Part shown: positions 32,301-43,817 of the stretch, piece by piece
How positions within the stretch are numbered: position 1 is the first letter of the stretch
Layout: each line of letters begins with the position of its first letter
Notes under the pieces: model-generated
The model's database searches: none
What the model was told of the DNA's origin: nothing
The model's input: only the letters and a program-made list of their open reading frames with translations
Program-made: the position numbers and the translations under genes
From: Humulus lupulus
Lineage: Eukaryota > Streptophyta > Magnoliopsida > Rosales > Cannabaceae
Assembly: GCF_963169125.1 (NCBI RefSeq)
Contig: NC_084796.1
Span: forward strand, 83,659,888 to 83,723,887
Length of the DNA stretch: 64,000 bases
Direction of reading: 5' to 3'

Positions 32301-33359
32301 AGTAAACTTTTTACCTCTTTGGTGTTCTTGCTTAAGGTTTTGACCTTCCTATTAGCTTTGGCTCCTCCAAAACCTTTCAAAAACCCTAACCAACTTCCCC
32401 TAAAAACATAGGTAATTAGCTATTTGAAACTCTATGATTAAAACTTGACAAAAGTCTAGATTAATGAAACTTTACCTTAGGGAAAACCCTTCCTAGACCA
32501 AGACTTTGCTTCCAAGTTTCTTTGGTGTTCTTGGGGTTGAAAATGGAGAGAACACTTGAGAGAGTTTTCAAAAATCAGATGAGAGTGAATGAGGGAGGGA
32601 GAGTGGTCGGATTTGGGGGTTAGAATGGCTCACACAACTATTCAAAATATCACAAAACACTTGAGTGCTTTTCTACCCACTTGCCCACTTGACTTCTTAA
32701 TTAAATGGGAGTTAAACTTTATAAAATTGGGTTCACACCACTCTAAAATAGCACATGGCTGGACACCCTTTGCCATATATGTGATCATAAATTATTTTTT
32801 TTTATTTTTTATTTTTTTATAAAGGTTAATAAAGGTTTCATAAGAAGAAAAGTCCAAATTGGCTTTTGACACCTTTTTCACACTTATTAAGTTTTAATCA
32901 CCAAACTTAACATTTATTAATTAATTTAAATGTCTCTCACATTTAATTTAATTGATCACATAATAAAATTTAACCCAAGGTCCATTCATGGAATAAAATT
33001 CCCCATTTTGGCAAAATTAGACATTTAACACAAAATGCCTTAAAATTTCCATTTTCTTTTAGGTTTGTTATTTTTGACCAAACTTTAACTTTTATGAATG
33101 TATTTTATGCCCAAAATATAATTGCCATGATTTTTCATTTTATTTTCCGAGATTTTTACCCGATCAGGGTTTTTGTGTCGGTCCAGGACCAAAAGTCTTA
33201 TCTTGACTTTTTAAAATCACAAAATTCATATTTTGGCTAGAAATAACTCATGTAATACTTCCAAACAAAATATAATATTTTTTAAAATAATATTCTTAAC
33301 CTGGGGGGAAAATCCCGACCCGAATCGTTTAAAGGTACCCGAAAACGTAGGACGTTACA
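29366..33359 (-). mobile_element. 4 kb solo LTR inserted in the Tat 5' LTR
   Basis: Ends are TGTAACGACCC and GACGTTACA, with the perfect target duplication tcttg (29361-29365 and 33360-33364). 3994 bp with no ORF of any retroelement domain. Minus orientation is inferred because, inverted, the segment at 29600-29660 matches the 3' part of chromovirus LTRs (…taggtaagagcaaggg…). A solo LTR this long is unusual. The middle (31000-33200) is very AT-rich. A three-unit ~70-bp tandem repeat lies near 29829-30040. Confidence 0.85.
29829..30040 (-). repeat. Three-unit tandem repeat of about 70 bp
   Basis: ctgcactcagaaaatccca starts at 29829, 29900 and 29970 (periods 71 and 70), each followed by agcaagca(g/a)atatattatatca. 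Units 2 and 3 are nearly identical; unit 1 is more diverged. Confidence 0.92.
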
Positions 33360-33671
33360 TCTTGAGCCCTTTAATTCATATTTATAGGCTCAAGGAGGTC
33401 TACATGGGACAATGGGCCTTAATTACACTTAATACATGTGTATCTAAATAATAATGAAAATTACAATTAATACGTAATTACAAGATTGCATATTTGAAGG
33501 AAATAACTGAGTATATGTGACAAGGTTGGTCGCCCATAATTATGATACTTAATAAGCCAATCATCTTCTGGTCGATGGCCGAGCAGGATACGCTAACTTA
33601 AAACTGCCACGTGCATCCCACGTGTAGATCAATCCTGCCACATCATCAGGTTGTCCGTTTTTGGGTAAATA
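33360..33671 (-). mobile_element. 5' LTR of the Tat element, upstream (U3) part
   Basis: Matches 16366-16669. It holds the LTR TATA box on the minus strand at about 33381-33387 (ctataaa). The outer end is mutated from TGTTTACCC to TATTTACCC. The duplication gattt follows at 33672-33676. Confidence 0.9.
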
Positions 33672-33676
33672 GATTT
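33672..33676. repeat. Target site duplication gattt, right copy (Tat element)
   Basis: Partner of 16022-16026. Confidence 0.9.
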
Positions 33677-34071
33677 AATGATGTATTTCAAGTTTGACTG
33701 ACTTTAAGGCACACTCTTGAGTTAAGTCATTGATCTAAAGTAATGGGTTACACTAACAAGGTACATTAGGCTTTCGAGCGGACTAGTGTATTCTTGACCA
33801 AACAAGCGGTGGTTTATAAGTCAAAAGAGAAATGTTGATTTAAGTTTTCACTTATAAATTTGAGAGCTTGTCTCAAAATTAATTTAGAATTAGTATGACC
33901 TACCCTAAGGCTGGTCCATTAATGTTCAAATTAATTAATCGTGGAATTAGTATTATTTTTTATGTGTTCTTTACTTTTTGCATTCATGCATCACGTTTAC
34001 TATTCCGAATATTACTGATATTTATTATATGCATAAATTCATTTTTGTTTATTTATTTATTTTCAGCAATC
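33677..34071 (+). other. Second part of the copia leader
   Basis: Continues the leader broken at 16026. A T-rich run ending ttttcag lies 7 bases before the gag ATG and looks like a splice acceptor, so the long leader may have been removed as an intron. No ORF with a known domain. Confidence 0.5.
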
Positions 34072-34985
34072 ATGTCTAGCTCAAATCCTATGTCTTCTTT
34101 ACTTGCAAATGAAAAGTTAACTGGTGAAAACTACATGAAATTGAAATCAAACTTGAACATTGTATTAATATGTGAGAACCACAAATTTGTTTTGACTGAG
34201 GAATGCCTTGAAGTCCCTCCCGCTACTACTGCCAAAACAACAAGGGAAAAGTTTGATAAATGGATCTTATCAAACAACAAAGCAAAGTGTTATATGCTTG
34301 CAAGTATGAGCGATGTGCTTAGAAAGAAGTTTGAGAACACTGAAAATGCTTATGAGATCTGGGATACCATTCAAGATATGTTTGCGCAGCAGTCAGATCA
34401 GTGCAGGCATGAGGACCAGATCCTACATGACCAAGAAAATGAAGAAAGGAGTTTATGTCAGAGAACATGTATTAGACATGATCAATATAATGCATGATGA
34501 TATTATCCATGGGGCAATCATTAATGAAAGGGCTCAAGTGAGCATTATACTTGAATTGCTTTCTCCAGCTTTTAAAGGTTTCACAACCAACTATGTAATG
34601 AAAAAATTATCATATAACATGACATAGCTGTTGAATGAGTTGCAAACTTGTGAATCTCTTAACAAAGGTTATGAGAAAGAAGGAGAAGCAAATGTTGCTG
34701 ATTCTAACCCATCCTCTTCAAAAACTAAAACAAAAAAGAGGAAAAATGGAAATTGAAAGGACAAGGAGAAAGAAAAGGACATTAATTCAAAGAAGCCTAA
34801 AAAGTCATCCAAAGGAAAAGAGAACAAGAACACCAAAAGCTCCAAAGAAGAAGACCTCTAAAGGGACTTGTTTTCACTAAGGAGTATATGGTAACTGGAA
34901 GAGAAATTTTCCAAAGTATCTCGCTGACCTGAAAGAGAAAACGAAAGGTAAAATTGATTTACTTATGTTAGAAGCTTGTTTAGTG
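34072..34985 (+). pseudogene. gag: gag of the copia element, broken
   Basis: Starts MSSSNPMSSLLANEKLTGEN, the usual copia gag opening in which a short N-terminus leads into the LTGENY-WK-type motif. It continues with the core FENTENAYEIWDTIQDMFAQQS. A frameshift near 34440 moves the rest (KKGVYVREHVLDMINIMHD, ISIILELLSPAFKGFTTNY) into another frame. A Lys-rich stretch (34700-34860) and a damaged zinc knuckle (CFH, then WKRNFPKYLADL; the His and last Cys are lost) follow. Stops near 34627 and 34880. Confidence 0.9.
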
Positions 34986-36150
34986 GAAGACAGTTCCTCA
35001 TCTTGGGTAGTAGATTTATGAGAAACTAATCATGTTTGTATTTCTCTACAAATTCATAGTTTGACGAGGAAGATTACTGGTGGAGAGGTGACTATGGGGG
35101 TAGGTAGTGGTCAGATTGTCTCTTCAGTAACAGTTGGAATAGCTCGTCTGGAATTTGAGAAGAATAAATTTATTATTTTAGAGAACGTTTATTATATTCC
35201 TGGATTTTCTAGAAACTTAATTTTTTTTTCTATGTTGCATGAACAAGGGTTTAAAATTTCTTTTAATCATAATTCGATTGTTATTTCAAGAAATGGTTTT
35301 ATGATATTTTCTGCAAAATTTATTGATGGGCTTTATAAACGGCAGGCTAAAGAGAAATTTGCTTATAATTCTGAATTATTTAAAACAACTAATCCTAGAT
35401 CTATTAAACGACAAAAGATTGATTCCGATAGTGAAACATATCTGTGGCACTTAAGATTGGGCCATATTGGCCTATTCAAAATTAATAGGCTGGTAAAGGA
35501 TGGTTCTTTAAGAGAACTATCTATTGGATCTCTCCGTGTTTGTGAATCCTGTCTATAAGGCAAGATGAAAAAGAGACCTTTCTCTGCTAAAGTTTCAAGA
35601 GCTACAGAACTACTTCAGCTGGTGCATTCGAATGTTTGCGGTTTACTTAATGTACAAGCAATAGGAGGTCATGAATAATTCAACACTTTCATTAACGATT
35701 ATTCAAGATATGGTTACCTATACTTAATGGAAAGATAATCTAAAACTTTAGGAAAGTACAAAGAATTTCAAGTAGAGGCTAAAAAGCAATTAGGTAAATC
35801 ACAGAAAGTTCTTCGATCTGATTGAGGAGGAGAGTACTTGGATTTTGAATTTAAGGACCATCTGCGTGAGCATGGTATTCAATCCCAGCTCACAGCACCT
35901 GGAAGGCCACAACAAAATGGTGTTTCAGAAAGACGAAATAGAACGTTGCTAGATATGGTTAGATCAATGATGAGTTTCTCATCATTACCACTGTCATTCT
36001 GGGGCTATGCAATTAAATGTGCTCTATACATATTGAATGTTGTTCAATCTAAGTCTATCCAAAAGACACCCATGGAATTATGGAATGGTTGTAAACCTAG
36101 TTTACACCATTTTTCGAATTTGGGGCAGTCCTGCACATGTGCTTAAAGGG
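34986..36150 (+). pseudogene. pol: Protease and integrase of the copia element, broken
   Basis: In copia order, protease and integrase precede RT. The protease site near 35008 reads WVVDL-stop-ETNHVC where active copies have DSGATNHVC, so catalysis is lost. The integrase zinc finger is intact (WHLRLGHIG and CESC, 35446-35555). Of the DDE triad the first Asp is Asn (VHSNVCG, about 35622), the second Asp remains (LRSD, followed by a stop at 35822), and the Glu is in NGVSERRNRTLLDMVRSMM near 35920. SFWGYAIKCALYILNVVQSKS and PMELWNGCKPSLHHF are standard. Stops at 35555, 35677, 35736 and 35822. Confidence 0.93.
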
Positions 36151-37270
36151 AAGACCGGGAAGTTGGAATCACACTCTGAAGTGTGCATGTTTGTGGGATA
36201 TTCCAAAGAGACAAGAGGTGGAATTTTCTATAGTCCAAAAGAAAATAAAACTTTTGTATCGAGAAATGAAACTTTTCTTGAATATGACAATGTCAATAAC
36301 CACAAACCTCGCAGTAAGGTTGTACTAGAGGAGATGGTTTTAAATGAAGTTGCAAAGTCACCAGCAACAACCAATGAAAAACGACAAGTGGAAACAACTA
36401 GTTCTAGTCAGAATAGTAGAGAACTCGTTGTAGTGGGAGGGGTTAGTAAGCAACCCTTACGCTATGAACATGAAGTTCAAATGCTTGTGTCTGACATAAA
36501 CAAAGATGATCCATTGACATTTAAAGGAGCAAGGAATGATCCTGACAAGGACAAATGGCAAGACACCATGAACCAAGAAATGGAATCGATGTATTCCAAT
36601 TCTGTCTGGGTTCTTGAAGATCCACCTAAGAATATCAAGCCCATTGGTCGCAAGTGGATATTCAAGAAGAAAAGAGGAGCGGATGGGAAAGTAGAGACTT
36701 TGAAAGCAAGGCTTGTAGCGAAAGGCTACGCACAGAAAGAAGGAGTTGATTTTGAAGAAACTTTTTCTCTTGTAACCATGCTAAAATCCATTCGTATACT
36801 CTTATCCATTTTTGCGTGCATGGATTATGAGATTTGGTAAATGGATGTCAAAACAACTTTTTCAATGGCTACCTTGACGAAACCATTTACATGTCTCAAC
36901 CAGAAGGGTTCGAAGTAAAAAGTCAAGAGCAAAAAGTTTGCAAGCTTCTTAGGTCCATTTATGGACTCAAACAAGCTTATGGATCTTGGAATCATAGATT
37001 TGATAACACAATTAAAACTTTTGGTTTTGAACAAAACGTTGACGAACTTGTGTCTATAAACAAATTAAAGATGGTGTAGTAGTATTCCTCATTCTTTACG
37101 TTGATGATATATTATTGATTGGCAATGACATAACATCATTATAGCTGAACAATTCTAAATAAAAGATTCGGGAGAAGCCAAGTATGTTCTGGGCATTAAA
37201 ATTCTTAGAGATAGACAGAATAAGACTTTGGCACTGTCTCAAGCAACTTATATTGATAAGGGGCTAGAAC
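36151..37270 (+). pseudogene. pol: Reverse transcriptase of the copia element, broken
   Basis: After the integrase tail (FVGYSKETRGGIFYSPKEN) comes the RT: WQDTMNQEMESMYSNSVWVL near 36555, GRKWIFKKKRGADGKVETLKARLVAKGY, KEGVDFEETFSLVTMLKSIRILL, and after a stop at 36838 the FFNGYLDETIYMSQPEGF block, LLRSIYGLKQA, and the catalytic LYVDDILLIGND near 37096-37130. The YVDD box is intact. Stops at 36838, 37077 and 37141 plus a frame change near 36840 make it dead. Confidence 0.93.
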
Positions 37271-38063
37271 GCTTTAATATGTAAAAATCCAAGAAGGGTG
37301 ATATGCCAACTCGTTCTAGAGTATTCCTTTCCAAGGAGCAGTGTCCCAAAACACCTCAGGAAGAGGAAGAAATTAGACAGTATCCCTATGCCTCAGCAGT
37401 AGGTAGTCTAATGTATGCTAAGCTATGTACAATACCTGACATTTGTTATGTAGTAGGGATAGTCAACCGTTATCAATCCAATCCTGGATTAAGTCATTGG
37501 ATCGTAGTGAAGAATATTCTCAAATATCTTCGAAATATTAGAGATTATATGCTTGTATATTCAGGTGGAGACCTGAACCCCACTGGTTACACTGATTCTG
37601 ATTTTCAATCAGACAGAGATAGTCGGAAATTGACTTCTGGATCAGTGTTTACTCTTGGAGGGGCAGCAGTAGTCTGGCGAAGTATTAAACAAACAAGCAT
37701 TGTAGACTTTACTATGGAAGCATAATATATAGCAGCTTGTGAAGCAGCTAAGGAGGCTGTAAGGCTCAAGAAGTTCTATTCTGATCTGGAAGTAGTGCCA
37801 GATGTGGATAAACCACTAGTCCTATATTTTGACAACAGTGGGGCAGTGGGTAACTCAAAGGAACCACAGAGTCACAAGAGGGGAAAGAACATCGAGAGGA
37901 AATATCACTTGGTAAGAGAGATAGTTCATTGAGGAGATGTTGAAGTTATGAGGATAGCTTTAGAGCATAATCTTCCAGATCCTTTCACAAAGACTTTATC
38001 CAAGAAATCTTTTAAGGAGCATGTAGGAAACATGGGAATGAGAGAGATGCCTCATTTTCTTTA
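37271..38063 (+). pseudogene. pol: RNase H of the copia element, broken
   Basis: Contains SRVFLSKEQCPKTPQEEEEI, YASAVGSLMYAKLCTIPDIC, YTDSDFQSDRDSRKLTSG (catalytic Asp), then after a stop at 37723 AACEAAKEAVRLKKFYSDLE (catalytic Glu), DNSGAVGNSKEP, and HNLPDPFTKTLSKKSFKEHV. Stops at 37723 and 37930. The reading frame ends at about 38063, just before the polypurine tract. Confidence 0.92.
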
Positions 38064-38066
38064 GGG

Positions 38067-38078
38067 CAAGTGGGAGAT
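38067..38078 (+). other. Polypurine tract of the copia element
   Basis: caagtgggagat directly before the 3' LTR. Typical copia tract. Confidence 0.85.
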
Positions 38079-40241
38079 TGTTGGGAATTGTGCCCAAAAA
38101 ACATATGTAGTAGACATTATTTTCAGAAATAAATAAATAAATTTAATTTGTTATGCATATATTTTATGCACTATATTATTATGTGATAATATTATGTAAA
38201 TATCAGAAAAAATTCCTAAGTTCATATATGTCATCTCAACCACGTATTGGTACAGGAGGATTGTGTTTGAGATAAATGAACTTGAATAGTTCGCAGTAAA
38301 ATAAAGTTATGGAATCTTTATATTAATTACTGGAAGTGCAGTCCACTAGTATTATGAATACATGTGATCTAGATTTGGATTACTAGTGTAGTAGGACACT
38401 TTAGTGGAGGTACTTTATATTAGAGAATAAATAGAACTGGACCAGATATGGTTATTAATACTTAGTTAAATATCGTTTCAAATTATTAATTAAATATATC
38501 AACTGATGATCATATACAAATAGATCTTAATCCTGAAGTTACTATGAACTCCTGTTTATGTTATATGAGTTCTTTGATTCACTCGTTAGGGTCTGTCAGA
38601 ATGATCAGGCTAGAAACTTTTGTTTTGGGAACTCGTTAAAGTAAATGGCTAGGGACATAGTTTATAGATATGGATTATATACCTTCTCGTAAGACATTGA
38701 ATAATGGTTCTCTTAATGGTTGACTTTTGGGACGAAAAGGTTATTGAGCTCAAATTCATAATTTAGTTATGAATTAACCTTCACTAGTAAAGTCAATGGT
38801 ACTTAAGGAAACAAGATATAATTAAAAGGGTAAAATGGTAATTTTATTCCCGATTAATTATGAACCATTATTAGAGGGTTAATTTGAATGTAATGATTAT
38901 ATCAATGGACGCTTTATTATTATAAAGTACTCAGTAAATGTAATGTTTATAATTACAAGAGTGCAGTCTCATATTTATAGTGGAGTAGTCATGAGATTAA
39001 TAAATTAAGATTATTTAATTAAAGAGTTTAATTAATAATCTCAAATTCATTGGAGCTTGGAATTATAGGTCCATAAGTCCCCACAACAGCTCTATCAACA
39101 CTATTCAAGGCAAGAGTTGATATAAAGTGAAAAATGGTGAAAATACATATTGAAGAAGAAATTTGTTTTCAGGACAAATATGCAATAATGTGATAATCAT
39201 GATTAATTAATTAATTACAAATTAGTTGTAATTAACAAAATTAATTAATATATAATTTTTGAAATTATATTAAATAATTAATTAATTATAATTTTCGAAA
39301 TTATAATGAAATTAATATTTTATTTTCGAAATTAATATTAAATAAAATTAGTTTTAATTAATTGGTAAAATTAATTAAATATCATTATTTGAGTGGGAGA
39401 TAATAATCTGATAAGTTCAAATTGGATTTGAATTTAAAAGATTGATATTTATTCAAATAATTAATTATATTTGATAATTAGGTAAAAAGATAATTAATTT
39501 AAATTTGAATTAATTTTTAGGTTGTTGGACTTTATCTAATAAGGTACCTTGAATAAATAATTAAATAATTGTGGAAAAATCAAATATCCCTAAAATATAG
39601 GATTCTACACGACACACATAGTCCCTAGACTGTATGTGGCGTGAGCCACATTATTTTCAGGGATAGATTTTTCACTTTTATTTAATTAATGAAAAATTCT
39701 AAAGTTAGTATTTTGATATTTTCGTTAATGAGATAATTAATTAGTTAAAAGGTAAATTGTAAATTGGTTACAGATTTATTTTTTAAATTTAAATATTTTC
39801 AATAATGACACTCTATTATTCGCTCTAAAAATAAAAGAACGATAATTTTTTATCACTCCCTGAAAAAGATACAGAACCAATGTGAGGCCTATTCTCTTTA
39901 TCTCATGTGTTGAGTACGTCAAGTTGAATCGAAAATATACCATCATTTATTCTCTAAGTGCCCACACACTTCTTGAGGCGTAGAGAACGTTGTGGAAGAT
40001 CTTGGTGTGAGTACTTGGGAGCTGCTTTGATAGGAAGTTCGTTCAAAATACGAAAAGATAGCAAGGACACTTGATAGGCATCAAGAGGTATGTTTTCTAT
40101 TCTTTTCTTGCTTATGATTAATGTATGTATATTAATGGATCTGCATATTTAAAAGTAGTTTAAATATGTTACAAAATTTTTGTTACACATAGGGCAACCC
40201 CACCACCATTCTGCTGCGTATTAGGAAACTCTTTCCTAACA
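38079..40241 (+). mobile_element. 3' LTR of the copia element
   Basis: Starts TGTTGGGAATTGTGCCC and ends TTTCCTAACA, 2163 bp, matching 12429-14582. By eye the pair differs at several percent of sites, with small indels. The hairpin at 39613-39638 is partly preserved. Confidence 0.93.
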
Positions 40242-40939
40242 CTTGCAATGCACATCTTCCCTGCGACTTCTCATAAAATGTAAAGTCTAAAGCTTCCTGA
40301 GTATACATATGAGGAGAACTAGTAAGGGCCCAACCATCATTTGGTATCAAGCTGGGATTGGTGAAGGTGGCTAAGTATGCGACTTCTCATGATGGCTTGC
40401 AAGCTTTCCCACACATAGCAAAATACAAGGGAGCTTGGAGAAAAGATGTGTCTTGGAAATGTAAGAAGGACCATCAGGTATAAGGCACGCATGTGGGTAC
40501 AAGATGTACGACCCTGAGGAGGACTAAGGCGTGGCTCTGACATCCGTATTCGACATGTAGTGGTGGTACGAATTAGTATGAGATGTGGTAGTATGACATG
40601 CATGCCTCTGACCATCCATTAATATCGACACCACAACCCTCTGCTCCACCATAACTTGTGCCACTACCATGACAGTGTACCCAAGTAGCTTCTTGTCCCT
40701 TGGGACCACCTTGTATCCGAGGCCATTAGAGCCAAGCTATAATTAGACTTCCACCCCTCAAACTAAGGGGTTGAAAAATTCTTGTAATGTTAGGCTATTC
40801 AAAGAGCAATATACATATTTTCTTTCATTATTCTTCTGCCATTGTTCTTTAAGTTTCCATAAGTTTTCCTAAGTTTATAAGTTCCTGGTTAATTCTTTGA
40901 ATTTTCTAACCTTTATTCGTTGACGAGTTCTCATCGTCA
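40242..40939 (+). mobile_element. 3' part of the 5' LTR of a second Tat element
   Basis: It is followed by a Tat-type primer site. A TATA-like word ctataattaga is near 40737. The LTR end is catcgtca at about 40939. The left side is cut by the copia 3' LTR, so the copia element probably inserted into this LTR; the missing part would be left of 12429. The stretch 40242-40700 has no credible gene. Confidence 0.65.
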
Positions 40940-40945
40940 AAAGTT

Positions 40946-40963
40946 TGGCACCATTTGTGGGAA
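40946..40963 (+). other. Primer-binding site of the second Tat element
   Basis: tggcaccatttgtgggaa, a few changes from the tggcgccgtctgtgggaa class used by Tat-clade gypsy elements. It sets the LTR boundary and + orientation. Confidence 0.75.
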
Positions 40964-41010
40964 GGATATGTGTCAAGCCACTATTATTCTATTGATTCCG
41001 ACAGAGAAAT

Positions 41011-42975
41011 ATGCCAAGGCGTTCTAAGAATCTAAGAGAACCACGAGAGGTTGAGGTCCACTTGGATGGAGATCAGCTGAAAGCCTCCATGAGGGATCTT
41101 CCACCACCTAAAATTGTGGATGCACCGAAGGAGCCCAGATCTCCTAAAGATGAATGGGAGGCTTCATCCCCAGTCGTTTAGTTTGACAGAAACCATCCAA
41201 GATCGGCGACTGCCCCTATGGGGGGTGCCAGAGCTTTTCCGCCCCCAAGGCCGCCACAGGTACCAAAATTTGGCCAGCAAGAGTAATGCGCAGATCTAAC
41301 AAGAGTCCACGGGTACATTCCATAAGCTCGAGCTGTAGGACTCGATTGTACAAATAGTAGATACGCGAGTTACACCAAAAAAATCAAAGGCTATATACCA
41401 CCTTAGAGAATATCCAGGAGGTTTTGAATGGCCTACTACAGGGAAAGTTAAGCATGCCTCTCCATAGGTGAACGGAAAAATGCCATGAAGGAGGAGAAAT
41501 CATAGTCCTTGTGAATAACGGGAGGACTCGACTCTCCACTAGTAATACCCCCTCGGCCAAAGCAATATGAACATCTTGGGCTTGCGAAGCAGCCTAAGAG
41601 GTCAGAGCGGGGGAACAACACTAACCCTCACAACGAAGTTGAGGTCACTTCAAGGAAAACACCCCCAGACTTGAGGGAAGAACTCAACAGGAGAAGGATG
41701 AATGAGAGGACCACACCTCCTATGGCTCAACTGGAAGTCAAAAGGAAGGAAAAGGCCAACCCACCCGACTTGAGAGACTCCTTGAATAAAAGGAGGCAAG
41801 ATTTCGACACCGAGATGAGGAGCCTGCGGAGCAAGATTATCACCGCGTCTGAGGGGCACGCTGTCAACGATGAGTTTGATTACGAATCACCCTTCATTAG
41901 GGAAATCCAAGTTGTGCGGCTCCCAATCAACATCAAAGAGCCTCACATGACCCCTTACGAAGGTAATACAGATCCAAAATACCATCTTGATGATTTCAAA
42001 GACCTAATGAGGTTAAGGGGAATTACTAGCAAAGTCAGATGACACTGTTTTGCTATCACGTTAAAGGGTCATGTGTACAAGTTTTTTAAGAGACTCCAAC
42101 CAGGGTCCATTAGGTCTTGGCAAAAAATTCTGACGAAATTCTCCAGCAACATCACGTTGTTCATGATTACACCATGCCAGGCACCAACCTCGCTAATGTG
42201 AAACAAGGAAAAGAAGAAAGCCTGAAGAGCTACCTCCATAAGTTCAATATGGAGGTAGCCAATGTAGGAAGCCTAACTCGTGAGGAGTTAAAAATGGCCA
42301 TTACAGCCGGGGTGCGCTTGAGTAGCAAGCTGTGGGATAACATGCTAAAGAGGGAGGTCACTAACTTAGAGGATTTCTACGAATTGTCAAAAAAGTACAT
42401 TCGTGTCAAAGACGGCCATGAGAACCTGAAGGCATCACTTGTCAAGTCCTCAGCCTCTGAAGGTTTGAATGGTGCAAAAAGGAAAAGAGTGTACGAAGGG
42501 TTGAGACATCACCACCAGTGGAAGCACAACACACGGAGGTAATCCTAGGCAAACCTCCCACACCTTCTACACTAGCCTAGCACATACTAGGGAGCATATC
42601 TTCGTAGCAAACGAGAATCAGGTACCCTTCAGAAGACCCCCACTAATGAAGAGAGATTGGTCAAAGAGAGATCCTGAAAAGTACTATCAGTATCATAAAG
42701 TCACTGGCCACACCACGACGGAATTCACTCATTTAAAGGTGGAAATTGAAGAACTCATACGGCACTTGGGTAGATATTTCCGAAGAGAAAATGAAAGACC
42801 AGATGATAGACCACTCTCGCCACGAGCACGAGATGTAGCCCCAGAAGTGCAAGGAGAGGTGAGGATGATCTTCGGAGGACCAGGATTCAGAGGAGAATCG
42901 AGAAAGGGGAGAGATAGATATGCCAAGGAAGCCAGAAGAAGTCCACCCCCATGCATGATAAGCTTAGAACAATGA
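41011..42975 (+). pseudogene. gag: gag of the second Tat element, broken
   Basis: Starts MPRRSKNLREPREVEVHLDG near the primer site, then a charged, Pro-rich region. The capsid region has ESPFIREIQVVRLPINIKEP and TPYEGNTDPKYHLDDFKDLM (about 41880-42010), then after a frameshift FNMEVANVGSLTREELKMAI and LKREVTNLEDFYELSKKYI (42245-42400). The zinc-knuckle variant near 42690 reads YQYHKVTGHTTTEFTHLKVEIEELI: the first and last Cys of the C-H-H-C set are Tyr and Phe, so zinc binding is lost. Stops near 41179, 41284, 42040 and 42542. Confidence 0.88.
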
Positions 42976-43028
42976 CCCTCGAAAATTTTTAGAGGGAAAA
43001 TGACTCAATTATCTTTACCGAAGAAGAT

Positions 43029-43436
43029 GTGCGGGATGTGCATTTTCCGGAAAATGACCCCTTGGTATTAAGTGTACAGCTGGCTAACATGAAGGCGCAT
43101 CAGGTTTCGGTAGACAATGGGAGATCCGTAGACATCCTATATCGCCAGGCCTTAGAGAAGATGGGACTGAGCATCAGGAACCTAAAGCCTTGCAACAACT
43201 CCCTATATGGGTTTATAGGAGACTCGATACAACCCCTGGGCACAATCGAGTTAGCCTTCACCATGGGAGAGCCACCTAGACAGGCCACTATAATGATGAA
43301 CTTTGTCATAGTAAGCTGTTCCTCGGCCTTCAACGCAGTATTAGGGAGACCCTCCCTGACAAAATTGAAGGCGATAACCTCGGTATACCACTTGGCAATA
43401 AAATTCCTAACTCTTGGGGGGGGGGGGGGGGGGTAG
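43029..43436 (+). pseudogene. pol: Protease of the second Tat element, active site altered
   Basis: Aspartic protease with MKAHQVSVDNGRSVDILYRQ; the site is VDNGRS instead of VDTGSS, keeping the Asp but changing the invariant Thr and Ser. It also has KPCNNSLYGFIGDSIQPLGTIEL and NAVLGRPSLTKLKAITSVYH. A run of 18 G at 43416-43433 sits at the end of the domain. No RT follows, so the element is truncated soon after. Confidence 0.87.
43416..43433. repeat. Run of 18 G
   Basis: A perfect homopolymer inside the protease end. It may be a real slippage product or an assembly error, since such runs are hard to sequence. Confidence 0.9.
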
Positions 43437-43817
43437 CGAGCATTGAAGGGGAATAGAAAGAAGTAAGGGAATATTATAACATCCCTCTGTATAGTCATGA
43501 AACCACCAGAACCTATGGCGATGGTAGTGCATGGGAGCACAAACCCACATGAGTTCAATCCCAAAGTTACTGAAGAGATCAGAATCGATGGTTGTGCATA
43601 TACGCCTGAGAGGGAACATTAGGTATAGCTCCACTTTTAGTACGATAAATCAAAAGGGTTACCATGGTTAGCCCCCCAACATAGTTGTGAATCCTCCCCT
43701 TAAAAGCAGCTATGAATTAGAGGGGTAACCTAGATGTCCTGATATGTAGAAAGAACAATGTTGCCATAGATATATGTGTACTCTACTCATTTTTTATGAA
43801 TATGTTTCTTATTGGCA
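43437..43817. other. Remainder of the truncated Tat element and unassigned sequence
   Basis: To about 43610 the sequence still reads as broken Tat pol linker (KEVREYYNIPLYSHE). From there to 43817 I recognise nothing. Confidence 0.45.

Larger units (their letters stand above)
16027..33671 (-). mobile_element. Nested Ty3/gypsy Tat element, minus strand, 17.6 kb with inserts
   Basis: LTRs at 16027-16669 (3' LTR) and 29036-33671 (5' LTR, itself interrupted), bounded by the 5-base duplication gattt. Minus-strand order from the right is LTR, primer site, gag, protease, RT, RNase H, integrase, then an oppositely oriented spliced ORF and a polypurine tract before the 3' LTR. An antisense additional ORF between pol and the 3' LTR is known for the Tat clade (Retand/Grande-like). 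Removing the two solo LTRs leaves about 11.6 kb, a normal size. Gag and pol carry stops, frameshifts and lost catalytic residues. Confidence 0.93.

Noticed and set aside
43100..43564. 154-codon minus-strand ORF with a proline run
   Set aside because: Shadow of the Tat protease; the proline run is the complement of the 18-G run.
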